DNA of 64,000 bases from Pseudomonas sp. RC10 (lineage in GTDB: Bacteria > Pseudomonadota > Gammaproteobacteria > Pseudomonadales > Pseudomonadaceae). The position numbers and the translations under genes were made by a program. This document shows positions 1 through 10,053 of this stretch, piece after piece; within the stretch, counting starts at the first letter, position 1, and each line of letters starts with the position of its first letter. The notes below the pieces were generated by a model that saw nothing but the letters and a program-made list of their open reading frames with translations, did no database searches and was not told the DNA's origin. Where the stretch lies: the NCBI RefSeq assembly GCF_038397775.1, contig NZ_CP151650.1, positions 2,852,001 through 2,916,000 on the forward strand. Reading direction: 5' to 3'.

Positions 1-1
1 C

Positions 2-274
2 GCTGCCGCTGCTACTGCTGACTGGGCAAGCGCCAAGGACTTCAACCTGATCATGACCAACGCCCCGGGCGCTGAGGCATGGCCAATCACTGCCACCACC
101 TGGATCATCATGTACAAGCAGCCGAAGAAGGCTGAAGAAAGCAAAGCCGCTTTCGACTTCTTCAAGTGGTCTCTGGAAAGCGGTCAGGCTCAAGCCGAGT
201 CGCTGGACTACGTTCCACTGCCTAAAGAGCTGGTCAGCAAGATCGAAACCTACTGGAAAGCCGAGTTCAAGTAA
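2..274 (+). CDS. pstS: Phosphate ABC transporter substrate-binding protein PstS, C-terminal fragment
   Basis: Only the last 90 codons lie in the window; the frame is open from base 2 to the TAA at 272-274. The fragment contains an MTNAPGAEAWPITATTW stretch followed by an amphipathic helical end, as in the C-terminal lobe of PstS proteins. PstS is the periplasmic phosphate-binding subunit. The pstC-pstA-pstB genes follow on the same strand, which supports the call. A strong hairpin lies between pstS and pstC, which would allow higher pstS than pstCAB expression. The N-terminus and signal peptide are outside the window. Confidence 0.88.
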   Translation, partial: AAAATADWASAKDFNLIMTNAPGAEAWPITATTWIIMYKQPKKAEESKAAFDFFKWSLESGQAQAESLDYVPLPKELVSKIETYWKAEFK

Positions 275-297
275 GAACTCGACGTTATCCGGCTAAC

Positions 298-325
298 CCC
301 TGTCACCGAGCGCTCGGTGACAGGG
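298..325. terminator. Perfect 28-bp palindrome between pstS and pstC
   Basis: The 14-base arm CCCTGTCACCGAGC is followed directly by its exact complement, so the transcript can fold into a very stable hairpin. Only a short TTT follows, so it is more likely an attenuator or a 3'-end stabiliser for pstS mRNA than a full stop. The functional reading is inference. Confidence 0.65.
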
Positions 326-347
326 TTTCCTTGCGAGTGGACCCACC

Positions 348-1343
348 ATGACTGAGAACACCCAATATATGTCCGCTGTGATTCCGGATGCTGAATCCGA
401 GAGCGAAAAACGCGCGGCCCGCGATCACCGACACGACGCCTGGTTCCGGCGCACGATGCTGGGAGCGGCTCTGTTGGTGCTGCTGTTGCTGGCGAGCATC
501 GCTGGCTCGACGCTCTGGGGCGGTGCCCTGGCGTTTAAAACCTTTGGCTTCGAATTTCTTACCAGTACCGAATGGGACCCGGTCGCCGGTCATTTCGGCG
601 CATTAGTGCCAATCTACGGCACGCTGGTCACCTCTTTCCTCGCGCTGCTGATCGCCGTTCCGGTGAGTTTCGGCATCGCGATTTTTCTGACTGAAGTGGC
701 GCCGCCCTGGCTGCGCACACCGATTGCTTCCGCTGTCGAGTTGCTGGCGGGCATCCCCTCCATCATCTACGGCATGTGGGGCCTGTTCGTCTTCGGCCCC
801 TTCATGGCGGCCTACCTGGCGCCCTGGATCAACGACAACCTCGGCGCATTGCCGCTGATCGGTCCGGTCTTCCAAGGCCCGCCGCTCGGCATCGGCATGC
901 TCACCGCCGGTATCGTGCTGGCGATCATGATCACGCCGTTCATTACCTCCGTCATGACGGAAGTGTTCCGCAGCGTGCCAGTGGCCCTGAAAGAGTCGGC
1001 CTACGCACTGGGCGGCACGACTTGGGAAGTGGTCTGGGACATCGTCCTGCCCTACACCCGCTCGGCGGTGGTCGGCGGCGTCTTTCTGGGGCTGGGTCGC
1101 GCACTGGGTGAAACCATGGCCGTGACGTTCGTACTGGGTAACGCCCACCAGTTCTCCGCATCACTGATGATGCCAAGCAGTTCGATTGCGTCTGTGATCG
1201 CCAACGAATTCAGTGAGGCGTACACCGACCTGCATCGCTCGTCGCTGATCGCCCTGGGCTTCTTGCTGTTCGTTGTTACGTTCATCGTGCTGGCCATTGC
1301 CCGCCTGATGCTGTCCCGTCTGTCGCGCAAGGAGGGCCTATGA
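348..1343 (+). CDS. pstC: Phosphate ABC transporter permease PstC (short form)
   Basis: Inner-membrane permease of the high-affinity phosphate importer, 331 residues. It has an N-terminal cytoplasmic tail, a first membrane helix near residues 38-58 and about five further helices. The permease EAA-type loop is visible as ESAYALGGTTWEV, and the ELLAGIPSIIYGMWGLFVFG stretch is typical of PstC. The length matches E. coli-type PstC; Pseudomonas main-locus PstC proteins are, from memory, much longer, so this looks like the secondary pst locus. The stop codon overlaps the start of pstA by 4 bases, implying translational coupling. Start chosen at the first ATG after the hairpin. Confidence 0.93.
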   Translation: MTENTQYMSAVIPDAESESEKRAARDHRHDAWFRRTMLGAALLVLLLLASIAGSTLWGGALAFKTFGFEFLTSTEWDPVAGHFGALVPIYGTLVTSFLALLIAVPVSFGIAIFLTEVAPPWLRTPIASAVELLAGIPSIIYGMWGLFVFGPFMAAYLAPWINDNLGALPLIGPVFQGPPLGIGMLTAGIVLAIMITPFITSVMTEVFRSVPVALKESAYALGGTTWEVVWDIVLPYTRSAVVGGVFLGLGRALGETMAVTFVLGNAHQFSASLMMPSSSIASVIANEFSEAYTDLHRSSLIALGFLLFVVTFIVLAIARLMLSRLSRKEGL

Positions 1344-2217
1344 GTAAGGTCGACAACGAAAACCTGTATCGGATGCGGGCTTTCAAAAACAAGCTGGCGA
1401 TGGTCCTGAGTTGCGGCGCGACCGTGTTCGGTCTGCTGTGGCTGGTGTGGATTCTGATCACCACCCTGGTCAACGGTTTCCAGGCGCTGAACCTGCGCCT
1501 GTTCACCGAAATGACCCCGCCGCCAGGCGCTGAGGGCGGTCTGGCCAACGCGTTCTACGGCAGCTTCCTGATGTCCGGCATCGGTCTGTTGATCGGCACC
1601 CCTATCGGCCTGATGGCCGGTATCTGGCTGGCGGAATTCGCGCGCCACACCAAGCTGGGCAACGCCGTTCGCTTCATCAACGACATCTTGCTGTCGGCGC
1701 CGTCGATCGTACTCGGTCTGTTTGTCTACACCGCCGTGATCCTGCCGATCAGTGCCGTGACCGACCACCGCATAGGCTTTTCGGCCTTCGCCGGTGCGCT
1801 CGCTCTGGCGTTGCTGGTGATTCCGGTCGTGGTGCGTACCACCGACGAAATGCTGCAACTGCAACCGGCGACCATGCGTGAAGCGGCGCTGGCCCTTGGC
1901 GTTCCGCAGTGGAAACTGACCCTGCAGATCGTCCTGCGTGCCGCCCGTGCCGGTGTCATCACCGGTATCTTGCTGGCCCTGGCGCGCATCACCGGCGAGA
2001 CCGCGCCGTTGCTGTTCACAGCATTTGGTAACCAGTTCTGGAGCGGTAACCTGCTCAAGCCGATCGCCAGCATTCCCGTCGTGATTTTCCAGTACGCCAT
2101 GAGCCCGTTCGATGACTGGCACTCACTGGCCTGGGCCGGTGCCCTGATCATGACCCTGTTCGTACTGTTGCTGAGCCTCAGCTCCCGTCTCCTTCTTCTG
2201 CGCAATAAGGCATCCTG

Positions 2218-2218
<1 letters not shown>
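1340..2218 (+). CDS. pstA: Phosphate ABC transporter permease PstA
   Basis: Second inner-membrane permease of the phosphate importer, 292 residues with six predicted helices. Diagnostic segments are the [14 protein letters not shown] region and the EAA-type loop [16 protein letters not shown], which contacts the PstB ATPase. It overlaps pstC by 4 bases and its last base is the first base of the pstB start codon, so the three genes form one coupled operon. The protein has the E. coli-like length, in line with a secondary pst system. Confidence 0.93.
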
Positions 2219-2997
<779 letters not shown>

Positions 2998-3090
2998 TTC
3001 ACGCTCCACGCCGTTGCCTGTGGCCGCTCAACCGGGTTGCCACAGGCACGACCCCGAACATCTTGTAGACCTGCAGCACCACGAAACCCC

Positions 3091-3180
3091 TGTAGGAGCG
3101 AATTCATTCGCGAAGGGCCGGTACATCCGACACTGCTCTATCGGATGTTTGAACGCCTAGCGAATGAATTCGCTCCTACA
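3091..3180. repeat. REPIN, type 1 (inverted pair of REP sequences)
   Basis: Left arm TGTAGGAGCGAATTCATTCG (3091-3110) and its inverted partner ending CGAATGAATTCGCTCCTACA (3161-3180) enclose about 50 bases. This is the Pseudomonas extragenic REP hairpin mobilised in trans by RAYT transposases; no RAYT gene is present in the window. It sits between the convergent pstB and LysR genes. Confidence 0.88.
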
Positions 3181-3197
3181 GTTGGGCTTGCTTCACC

Positions 3198-4130
3198 TCA
3201 GCCTTTGGGCAGCGGCGGAATCGGGCTGTAATCCCCCATGAACTGCTCCAGTCGCTTGCGCAGCCAGCGCTCGGCCGGATCAGTGTCCATCACGCTCAGC
3301 CAGACCATCGACAGCTCCAGGTTCGGGGTAATGAACGGCAGCGGCTCCCCCCTCAATAGTCCCGAATTGCCCATCGCCAACGTCAGATGATCCGGCAGGT
3401 TGCACAACAGGTCGGTCCCGGCCATCAGAGCGGGCAGGGTGCTGTATTGCGGCACAGACAGGACGGCCTTGCGCTTGCGCCCGATGGCCGCCAGCCACTC
3501 ATCCGCGAAGCTTGAAATGTTCGCCACGTGAGAAACCACCACATGCGGCCGTGAGCAGTATTCGTCCAGGGTCAAGGGTTCGGGCGAATCGTCTGCCCGC
3601 ACCACCATCGGCTGCACGCTGCGCAGCAACTTGCGCTTGGCGTTGGCCGGAAGTTCGCGGGTCAGGCACACACCGACCGTGATCTCACCGGACATGAGCA
3701 ATTCGGAGACATTCCAGTAGCTGACCTGCTGAATGACGATCACGACGCCCGGTGCTTCCTGGCGAATGGCGCGCAACAGGGGCGGCAACAGGCTGTATTC
3801 GACATCGTCGGACAGACCGATGCGGAAGGTCATGTCGCTGCTGGCGGGATCGAAGTCGCGGGTCAGGCTCAGCGCCACCGACATCGCGTCCAGCGCCGGC
3901 GAGAGGTGATGGATGATCTCGTTAGCGCGGGCCGTGGGTTCCATGCGATGGCCAACGCGGATGAACAAGGGATCGTTGAACAACGCTCGAAGCCGGTTCA
4001 GGGCGGCGCTGATGGTGGGCTGGCCAAGGAACAGCTTCTCGGCGGCTCGGGTCACGTTGCGCTCTTGCATCAAGGTCTCGAACACCACCATCAGGTTGAT
4101 GTCGGCCTTGCGCAGCTCGTTGCGATTCAT
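3198..4130 (-). CDS. LysR-family transcriptional regulator
   Basis: 310 residues. The N-terminal winged helix-turn-helix (about residues 8-67) contains LMQERNVTRAAEKLFLGQPT, followed by an effector-binding domain of the periplasmic-binding fold from about 95 on. It resembles the NodD/PcpR-like branch with N-terminal ELRKADINLMVVFE. It is divergent from the SDR-GH15 operon starting at 4537 and is the obvious candidate regulator of it. The effector is unknown. The start is preceded by GGGGATCAGGT on the coding strand. Confidence 0.88.
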   Translation of the reverse strand: MNRNELRKADINLMVVFETLMQERNVTRAAEKLFLGQPTISAALNRLRALFNDPLFIRVGHRMEPTARANEIIHHLSPALDAMSVALSLTRDFDPASSDMTFRIGLSDDVEYSLLPPLLRAIRQEAPGVVIVIQQVSYWNVSELLMSGEITVGVCLTRELPANAKRKLLRSVQPMVVRADDSPEPLTLDEYCSRPHVVVSHVANISSFADEWLAAIGRKRKAVLSVPQYSTLPALMAGTDLLCNLPDHLTLAMGNSGLLRGEPLPFITPNLELSMVWLSVMDTDPAERWLRKRLEQFMGDYSPIPPLPKG

Positions 4131-4536
4131 ACCTGATCCCCGTTACGCGACATTCGTCACCCTGCTCGTTGAAAGCCTGCGAAATGATGACCGGCAGTTT
4201 ATGAAGCACCGTCATCCGCCGTCCAGCGTAACCGTATGTTTCGCGGACCGGTTGGTTAACGAAGGGCTCTGCGCCCTGTGGCTGTCGACCGACGCACAGA
4301 CCTGTGGGAGCGAATTCATTCGCGAAAACGGTATGCCAGGCGAAGGAGATGCAGCGTCTGCGCCGACGATTCGCGAATGAATTCGCTCCCACAGCGGTTT
4401 ACCTGCGCTGCGGCGTCTGAGCCAGACACAAACCTCCCAAAGGTTTGGATCGTGTCCAGCCTGGCGACATCCGCAATGAACTTCCATCCAAGGCCATCAG
4501 TCAGCATTTAAACGCTCATCTGAGGCTCGACATTCC
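4131..4536. promoter_or_regulatory. Divergent intergenic region, LysR / SDR-GH15
   Basis: 406 bases without a gene. It must hold the promoters of both flanking genes, but no clear -35/-10 or LysR box stands out. A type 1 REPIN occupies the middle (listed separately). Confidence 0.4.
4302..4394. repeat. REPIN, type 1
   Basis: Left arm CTGTGGGAGCGAATTCATTC with CGCGAA following, and inverted partner TTCGCGAATGAATTCGCTCC plus CACAG, about 43 bases apart. Same family as the copies at 3091, 7463, 23374 and 29231. Confidence 0.88.
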
Positions 4537-5337
4537 ATGCAGATTTCCTTGAAAGGCCAGGTCGCGCTGGTAACCGGTGCCAGCTCTGGCTTGGGCCTGG
4601 GCGCGGCCCGAGGGCTGGCGGCTTCCGGCGCCGCGGTCGTGGTCAATTACCACTCCCAACCCGAACCCGCAGAAAAACTGGTAGATGAGATATTGAAAGC
4701 AGGCGGCCAAGCCATTGCCGTCCGCGCCGACGTGTCGAAAGAGGAGGAGGTCGAGGCCCTGTTCGCCGAAACCCTCAAGGCGTTCGGTCGGCTGGACATC
4801 CTGCTCGCCAACTCGGGCCTGCAAAAAGATGCCCCTATTGCCGAACTCAGCCTCGACGACTGGAACACCGTGATCAGCGTCAACCTCACCGGCCAGTTTC
4901 TCTGCGCCCGTGCGGCGTTGCGCCAGTTCGCCAAACAGGAAATCCGCCCCGAGATTTCCCGCGCACTGGGCAAGATCATTCATATGAGTTCCGTGCACCA
5001 GGTGATTCCTTGGGCCGGGCATGTCAACTACGCCGCCTCTAAAGGCGGAGTGGACCTGCTGATGCGCTCCATTGCCCAGGAAGTCGGCGAGCAGCGCATC
5101 CGCGTCAACAGCATCGCGCCGGGAGCCATTCGCACGGCGATCAACACCAAGGCCACCACCGGCGATGCTGAGAAAGCACTCCTGAAACTGATCCCCTACG
5201 GCCGCGTGGGCGAAGCCGAAGACGTCGCCAACGCCGTGGTCTGGCTAGCCTCCGACGCCTCCGATTACGTGCACGGCACGACGCTGTTCATTGATGGCGG
5301 CATGAGCCTGTACCCGGAGTTCCGCAACAATGGCTGA
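4537..5337 (+). CDS. SDR-family oxidoreductase, glucose 1-dehydrogenase-like
   Basis: 266-residue classical short-chain dehydrogenase. The dinucleotide motif TGASSGLG is at residues 13-20, an ANSG variant of NNAG at 91-94, the catalytic Ser at 151/152 and YAASK (Tyr165, Lys169) are all present. The C-terminal FIDGGMSLYPEFRNN resembles bacterial glucose 1-dehydrogenases, which oxidise beta-D-glucose with NAD(P)+. The GH15 gene starts inside its last codons (8-base overlap), so the two are co-translated. A glycosidase releasing glucose beside a glucose-oxidising SDR makes sense, but the substrate is inferred from family and context only. Confidence 0.85.
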   Translation: MQISLKGQVALVTGASSGLGLGAARGLAASGAAVVVNYHSQPEPAEKLVDEILKAGGQAIAVRADVSKEEEVEALFAETLKAFGRLDILLANSGLQKDAPIAELSLDDWNTVISVNLTGQFLCARAALRQFAKQEIRPEISRALGKIIHMSSVHQVIPWAGHVNYAASKGGVDLLMRSIAQEVGEQRIRVNSIAPGAIRTAINTKATTGDAEKALLKLIPYGRVGEAEDVANAVVWLASDASDYVHGTTLFIDGGMSLYPEFRNNG

Positions 5338-7186
5338 GCCTTCCCGCACGCAACACGACCCGCGTGACGAGCCGCAGAATGCCATCGAGAACCACGGCAT
5401 CATCGGCGACATGCGCAGCGCCGCATTGGTGGCCGATACCGGCAGCATCGACTTCTGCTGCTGGCCGGATTTCGACAGCCCGAGCATCTTCACTGCGCTG
5501 TTGGACACCCCGGACGCCGGGATCTTCCAGCTGTCGCCCATCCTTCCCGACGCACGCCGTCAGCAGTTGTACCTGCCTGAAACCAATGTGTTGATGACCC
5601 GCTGGATCGCCAAGGATGCCGTGGTCGAAGTCACCGATCTGATGCCCATCGCTGACGAAGTCGAGGACCTGCCACGGCTGGTGCGGCGCATTCACGTGCG
5701 CCATGGCACGACGAAAGTGCGGATGCTGTGCCGCGTCCGCCACGACTACAGCCGCGCGGAAACCACCGCGCAGATGGAGGGCAAGGACGTGCGCTTCGAA
5801 GCCCAGGGCCAACCGGCCATGCGCCTCTGCGCTACGGTGGACCTGTCGCTGGACGGACACGCCGCCATTGCCGAATTTGAGATGAAGCAGGGCGATATCG
5901 TCGAATTCATGCTCGGCGGGGCGGACGACGAAAACGTCCGCGCCACGCAATGCGATTGCGACCTCAAAAGCACCGTCGATTACTGGCAGCACTGGAGCCG
6001 CCACTCCAATTACCGGGGTCGTTGGCGCGAGACCGTCAACCGCTCCGCGCTGGCCCTCAAGCTCCTGACCTCGCGCAAGCATGGCGGCATCGTCGCGGCG
6101 GCCACGTTCGGGCTGCCGGAAGAAGAGGGCGGCGAGCGCAACTGGGACTACCGCTACACCTGGATTCGTGACGCGTCGTTCACGGTCTACGCCTTCATGC
6201 GCCTGGGCTACACCGACGAAGCCAACGCGTTCATGCACTGGGTCCGCGAGCGCATGGGCGACTGCTGCGACGACTCGACCAAGCTCGGCATTCTCTACTC
6301 CCTCGCGGGCCAGGAGGAACTGCCCGAAGAAAACCTGACGCACCTGTCCGGCTACGGCGGCGCGACCCCGGTGCGCATCGGCAATGAAGCCTACAAGCAA
6401 ACGCAGCTCGATATTTACGGCGAGCTGCTGGACGCCGTGTACCTGGCCAACAAATACGGCGAGGCCATCTCCCACGAAGGCTGGAAGCACGCCACTCGAT
6501 TGGTCAACGAACTCTGCGAAAACTGGCGCAGCAAGGACGTCGGCATCTGGGAAATGCGCGGCGACGACCAGCATTTCCTGCACTCGCGACTGATGTGCTG
6601 GGTGGCGCTGGATCGCGCGCTTCGTCTGTCGTTCAAGCGTTCGCTGCCTGCGCCGTTCGAGCGCTGGACCAACGAGCGTCAGGCCATTCACGACGACATC
6701 TGGGAAAACTTCTGGGACGCCGACCTGGGGCATTTCGTCCAGCACAAAGGCAGCAAAAACCTCGACGCCTCGATGCTGCTCATGCCGCTGGTGCGGTTCG
6801 TCGGCGCCAGCGACCCGAAATGGCTGCAAACCCTCGACGCCATCGAACGCACCCTGGTGCGCGACGGCATGGTCTTCCGCTACCGCAATGACGATGATTA
6901 CGGCGACGGCCTCGACGGCCTCGACGGCGATGAAGGCGCGTTCGTCGCCTGCTCGTTCTGGTACGTCGAATGCCTGGCCCGCGCCGGGCGCGTGGAGCAG
7001 GCGCACCTTGAATTCGAACAGTTGCTGCGCTACGCCAATCCTTTGGGCCTCTACGCGGAAGAGTTCGACACCCATGGTCATCACCTCGGCAACACCCCGC
7101 AGGCGCTGAGCCACTTGGCCCTCATCAGCGCCGCCACCTTCCTCGACCGCAAACTCGAAGGCAGCCAGACCCTCTGGCAACCCTGA
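5330..7186 (+). CDS. Glycoside hydrolase family 15 protein (glucoamylase/trehalase-like)
   Basis: 618 residues, typical for the bacterial GH15 group. It has an N-terminal beta-sandwich (about 15-225) and an (alpha/alpha)6 barrel (about 235-605). The family motif WDYRYTWIRDASF lies near 270. The general-acid region GIWEMRGDDQHF and the late LYAEEFDTHG with GNTPQALSHLALI are present. No signal peptide is seen, so it should be cytoplasmic. Family members hydrolyse alpha-glucans, oligosaccharides or trehalose; sequence reading alone does not decide which. It is coupled to the upstream SDR, and a DUF2945 gene follows 21 bases downstream. Confidence 0.9.
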   Translation: MAEPSRTQHDPRDEPQNAIENHGIIGDMRSAALVADTGSIDFCCWPDFDSPSIFTALLDTPDAGIFQLSPILPDARRQQLYLPETNVLMTRWIAKDAVVEVTDLMPIADEVEDLPRLVRRIHVRHGTTKVRMLCRVRHDYSRAETTAQMEGKDVRFEAQGQPAMRLCATVDLSLDGHAAIAEFEMKQGDIVEFMLGGADDENVRATQCDCDLKSTVDYWQHWSRHSNYRGRWRETVNRSALALKLLTSRKHGGIVAAATFGLPEEEGGERNWDYRYTWIRDASFTVYAFMRLGYTDEANAFMHWVRERMGDCCDDSTKLGILYSLAGQEELPEENLTHLSGYGGATPVRIGNEAYKQTQLDIYGELLDAVYLANKYGEAISHEGWKHATRLVNELCENWRSKDVGIWEMRGDDQHFLHSRLMCWVALDRALRLSFKRSLPAPFERWTNERQAIHDDIWENFWDADLGHFVQHKGSKNLDASMLLMPLVRFVGASDPKWLQTLDAIERTLVRDGMVFRYRNDDDYGDGLDGLDGDEGAFVACSFWYVECLARAGRVEQAHLEFEQLLRYANPLGLYAEEFDTHGHHLGNTPQALSHLALISAATFLDRKLEGSQTLWQP

Positions 7187-7207
7187 GCGTTAACAAGGAG
7201 CAACCCT

Positions 7208-7417
7208 ATGACCCATAAATTTAAAAAAGGCGATCACGTGCGCTGGAACTCAGACGTGGGGCATGTGGTGGGGGTGGTCACCAAGGTGCACACCAAGGAT
7301 GTTGAGTTCATGGGCAAACACCGCCCTGCGTCGGAAGATGAGCCGCAATATGAAGTGAAGAGCGACAAGACCGGGCATCTGGCGATGCATAAGGAAGGGG
7401 CGTTGGTCAACGTCTGA
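7208..7417 (+). CDS. DUF2945 (HVA1-type Tudor domain) small protein
   Basis: 69 residues. The opening FKKGDHVRWNSDVGHVVGVV, the ASEDEPQYEV segment and the KTGHLAMHKEGAL end match the small Tudor-like DUF2945/hypervirulence-associated domain. The function is unknown; the SH3-like fold suggests binding to nucleic acid or protein. The start has a good ribosome site (AAGGAGCAACCCT). It lies 21 bases after the GH15 gene and is probably its co-transcribed partner. Confidence 0.85.
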   Translation: MTHKFKKGDHVRWNSDVGHVVGVVTKVHTKDVEFMGKHRPASEDEPQYEVKSDKTGHLAMHKEGALVNV

Positions 7418-7462
7418 TCCTGTTCTGTCTCCCTACTGCCTGTCTGTACCCCGGATCTAAAC

Positions 7463-7554
7463 CTGTAGGAGCGAATTCATTCGCGATGCTGCTTTCCTGG
7501 CGATATGGATGCGTCGCCTGCCACATTTTTTCGCGAATGACTTCGCTCCCACAG
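7463..7554. repeat. REPIN, type 1
   Basis: Left arm CTGTAGGAGCGAATTCATTC and inverted right arm TTCGCGAATGACTTCGCTCC. The right arm carries one substitution in the AATTC core (ACTTC). It lies between the convergent DUF2945 and GT-C genes. Confidence 0.86.
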
Positions 7555-7580
7555 TGAATCGCGGGGTCTTCGAAACCATG

Positions 7581-9005
7581 CTACTTCACCCGCAACTCAT
7601 ACCCCACCGGCAACGTCTCCAACGTAAACCGATCCGCAATCATCCCGCAGTAACTCGTCCGCGCCAGATACGCCCCTGGCCCTTTCAAATACGCATCAAT
7701 ATCCTGCACTTCCTCACACAACTCAAACGTCCTTCCCTTCAGCAAGCCACTGGCCTGGGCCGAGCGCAACGCGCCGTTGGGGGTCCAATCGGCGATGATG
7801 AGGGCGCCTTCGGGGGCGGAGATTTCGTAGCTGCGCACGAACTCTTCGGCGGAGCGGTCGGTCAGGTACGGCACCATGAAGTAGTGAATGTCGTCGCGAA
7901 ACGGCAGGGTTTCCTTGTGCACGGGCAGCTGAATGGCGCCACTGGCGTAAACGGCGAACACCGCGAGGATGACCACGGGCGCGGCGAGGGGCGAGGCGGT
8001 GGCAAGACCTGTGGCGTTGCGCGGCAGCAGGGCGTACAGCTGAATCACGCCGATGATGCTCAGCAGCACGGCCCCTGGCAGGAAGAACGTGAAGCGGTCG
8101 GTGACGTTGTAGGAGACCGCGAAGATGAAGTTCATCATTGCCGCCGCCCACAGCACCCGCACCGCCGGACGCTTGGGAAACAGAAGCAGGCCGACGAGTT
8201 GCGGGCCGATCAGCGACAGCATCAGCAACACCACCGAGTTTTTCTCGTGCCACATGTCGTCGAAGCGGAACAGCGAGCCTTGCCAGCTCTGCTCGGTGGT
8301 CCGGTCGGGGATGCCGATCAGGTAACGATGGCCGATGTCGTAGAGGCTCAGCCCGTTATGCATTTCGTTGATGACGCCGGGGATTGCCACCCCGAAACCC
8401 ACCACGAAACCCGGCACGGTGATGAGAATCCGCGCCTTGTGCTGCCAGAGCATCTGCACGTACAGCGGGAACAATACGATGAAGGTCAGTTGGTGAATCG
8501 CAGCGGCGAGGCCGGTCAATACGCCGATCAGGAACAGCGCGGGCATCACGCCCAGTCGCTGTTTGTCGTTGAACTGGATCATGTAGGCGAAGATCACCAG
8601 CACCGTGTGCAGGATGTAGACCTCGGCCTTGGTCGAGACCCAGAACACGCAATGACACAGCACGGCAGCGGCCACGGCGATCAGCGCCTGCTGGGTGGTG
8701 GCGCCGACCCCTTTGGCCAGGCGGTAGATCGCCCAGCCCAGCGGGATCAACAACAGCGAATTCATGAAGCTCAAGACCAGCGGCCCGAAGCCGGCAAACA
8801 GCGCGGTGCTCACGAATAGATAAAGCGGGTGGTCCAGCGGGCCAAGGGTTTGGCTGAAGAAATGGCCTTGGGACGCATCGGCGAGGAACATGCCGTTGTC
8901 CATCCACTGGATGGGCCCGCTTGACGCGAGAAAGCTGGCGAGAATCGCCCCGATCATCAACAGCGCGGAAATCAGCATTGATCGATTGCGTACGGCTGCC
9001 ACCAT
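7581..9005 (-). CDS. Polytopic GT-C-type glycosyltransferase (candidate arabinosyltransferase)
   Basis: 474 residues from the chosen start. About 10-11 hydrophobic helices run to residue 380, followed by a soluble C-terminal domain of about 100 residues. The first extracytoplasmic loop carries acidic residues ([17 protein letters not shown]), as in polyprenyl-phosphate-sugar-dependent GT-C enzymes of the PMT/DUF2723 type. The ATG at 9005 has AGGAG eight bases upstream, whereas the longer open frame to 9101 would run into the preceding gene. It is the last gene of the operon and the likely user of the lipid-linked sugar made by the upstream genes. The acceptor is unknown. Confidence 0.72.
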   Translation of the reverse strand: MVAAVRNRSMLISALLMIGAILASFLASSGPIQWMDNGMFLADASQGHFFSQTLGPLDHPLYLFVSTALFAGFGPLVLSFMNSLLLIPLGWAIYRLAKGVGATTQQALIAVAAAVLCHCVFWVSTKAEVYILHTVLVIFAYMIQFNDKQRLGVMPALFLIGVLTGLAAAIHQLTFIVLFPLYVQMLWQHKARILITVPGFVVGFGVAIPGVINEMHNGLSLYDIGHRYLIGIPDRTTEQSWQGSLFRFDDMWHEKNSVVLLMLSLIGPQLVGLLLFPKRPAVRVLWAAAMMNFIFAVSYNVTDRFTFFLPGAVLLSIIGVIQLYALLPRNATGLATASPLAAPVVILAVFAVYASGAIQLPVHKETLPFRDDIHYFMVPYLTDRSAEEFVRSYEISAPEGALIIADWTPNGALRSAQASGLLKGRTFELCEEVQDIDAYLKGPGAYLARTSYCGMIADRFTLETLPVGYELRVK

Positions 9006-9066
9006 GAGTTGCACTCCTGTCCCTGTTTTTGCATGACGCGCAGCCGAACGGCGGTGCGCGTGAACC

Positions 9067-10053
9067 TTACTGAACCGCTTCGCGCCGAGGCGCCGTTTCA
9101 CCTTTGAGCTTGAACAACATGACTGCGCCGATAGCCACGGCGAACCACAACGTCGCCAATCGAATCAGCACCGTCGCGGCCACGGCGTCGGCACTGTTCA
9201 TGCCTTTCCACACCAGCAGCCCGACCATCACGGCTTCTGCGCCACCGAGGCCGCCCGGCATGAAGCTCACCGCCCCCGCGAGCATCGCCAAGGCGTACAC
9301 GAACACCGCGAAGGTCAGCGGAATCTCGGCGCCCATCCAGTGCAGAATCCAGTCGAAGGCCAACGCTTCCGCGCTCCAGGCCACGACGCTCAACGCGGTC
9401 AGGCCGAGCATCAAGCGCAGGCGGTGACATTGCTGGGCATGCACCAGCACTTGCAGCAGATGACGTAACAGACCGATGACCTTGCCGCCCTCGGTGGGCA
9501 CCATCAGCATCAGGCGCTCCAGCAAGCGCCGCTGCGACAGCACCAGCAGACCCACCAGCACCAGGCTGACGGCGACCACGATCATCGGCATCGCCTCGGG
9601 GTACAGCGACAGGCCGAACAGGGTCAGCAGCACCACGGCGAACAGGTCCGACAGGCGCTCGCTGAAGAACGCCGCGAAGCTTTGCGGGTAGGGCACGCCC
9701 CAGCGTTTCAGCAGTACGCCGCGCAACGCTTCTCCGGCCTTACCGGGCGTGGTGGTCAGGGCGAACCCGGCCAGGTAAATGTTCAGGCTCGGGCGCCACG
9801 GCATGGGATGACCCAGCACCTTGAGGTACGCCTGCCAGCGCACGAAACGCAGGCCGTAGTTCACCGACGACATGAACAGCGCGATGACGATGCCGATCAG
9901 GCCGACTTCGCGCACGGCAGCCCCCACCGCCTGCCAGCCGCCCCACAGCGAGAAGGCCAGATAACCCAGCGCCGAGCCCACCACTGACAGCACGACAGCG
10001 CGGTAGCGCCAGCCCGAGAGCTGGACCGGTTCTTCGGAGGCTGTCGCGTTCAC
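9067..10053 (-). CDS. UPF0104 / LPG-synthase-TM-family membrane protein
   Basis: 328 residues with about eight transmembrane helices. [20 protein letters not shown] followed by FFSERLSDL and [18 protein letters not shown] are hallmarks of the lysylphosphatidylglycerol-synthase transmembrane (UPF0104) family, which is fused to synthases in MprF and stands alone next to many glycolipid genes. In this operon a role in moving a polyprenyl-phosphate-sugar across the inner membrane is an attractive inference, not shown. The start overlaps the upstream SDR stop by 4 bases; 61 bases separate it from the GT-C gene. Confidence 0.85.
   Translation of the reverse strand: MNATASEEPVQLSGWRYRAVVLSVVGSALGYLAFSLWGGWQAVGAAVREVGLIGIVIALFMSSVNYGLRFVRWQAYLKVLGHPMPWRPSLNIYLAGFALTTTPGKAGEALRGVLLKRWGVPYPQSFAAFFSERLSDLFAVVLLTLFGLSLYPEAMPMIVVAVSLVLVGLLVLSQRRLLERLMLMVPTEGGKVIGLLRHLLQVLVHAQQCHRLRLMLGLTALSVVAWSAEALAFDWILHWMGAEIPLTFAVFVYALAMLAGAVSFMPGGLGGAEAVMVGLLVWKGMNSADAVAATVLIRLATLWFAVAIGAVMLFKLKGETAPRREAVQ

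Noticed and set aside
303-593. Minus-strand ORF over the pst palindrome
   Set aside because: Antisense to pstC and begins inside it; no ribosome site.
5288-7180. 630-codon open frame on the minus strand
   Set aside because: It is wholly antisense to the GH15 gene, has no recognisable domain, and arises from the GC-rich codon bias.
7509-8819. 436-codon plus-strand open frame
   Set aside because: Antisense to the GT-C gene; His/Gln/Gly-rich shadow composition.
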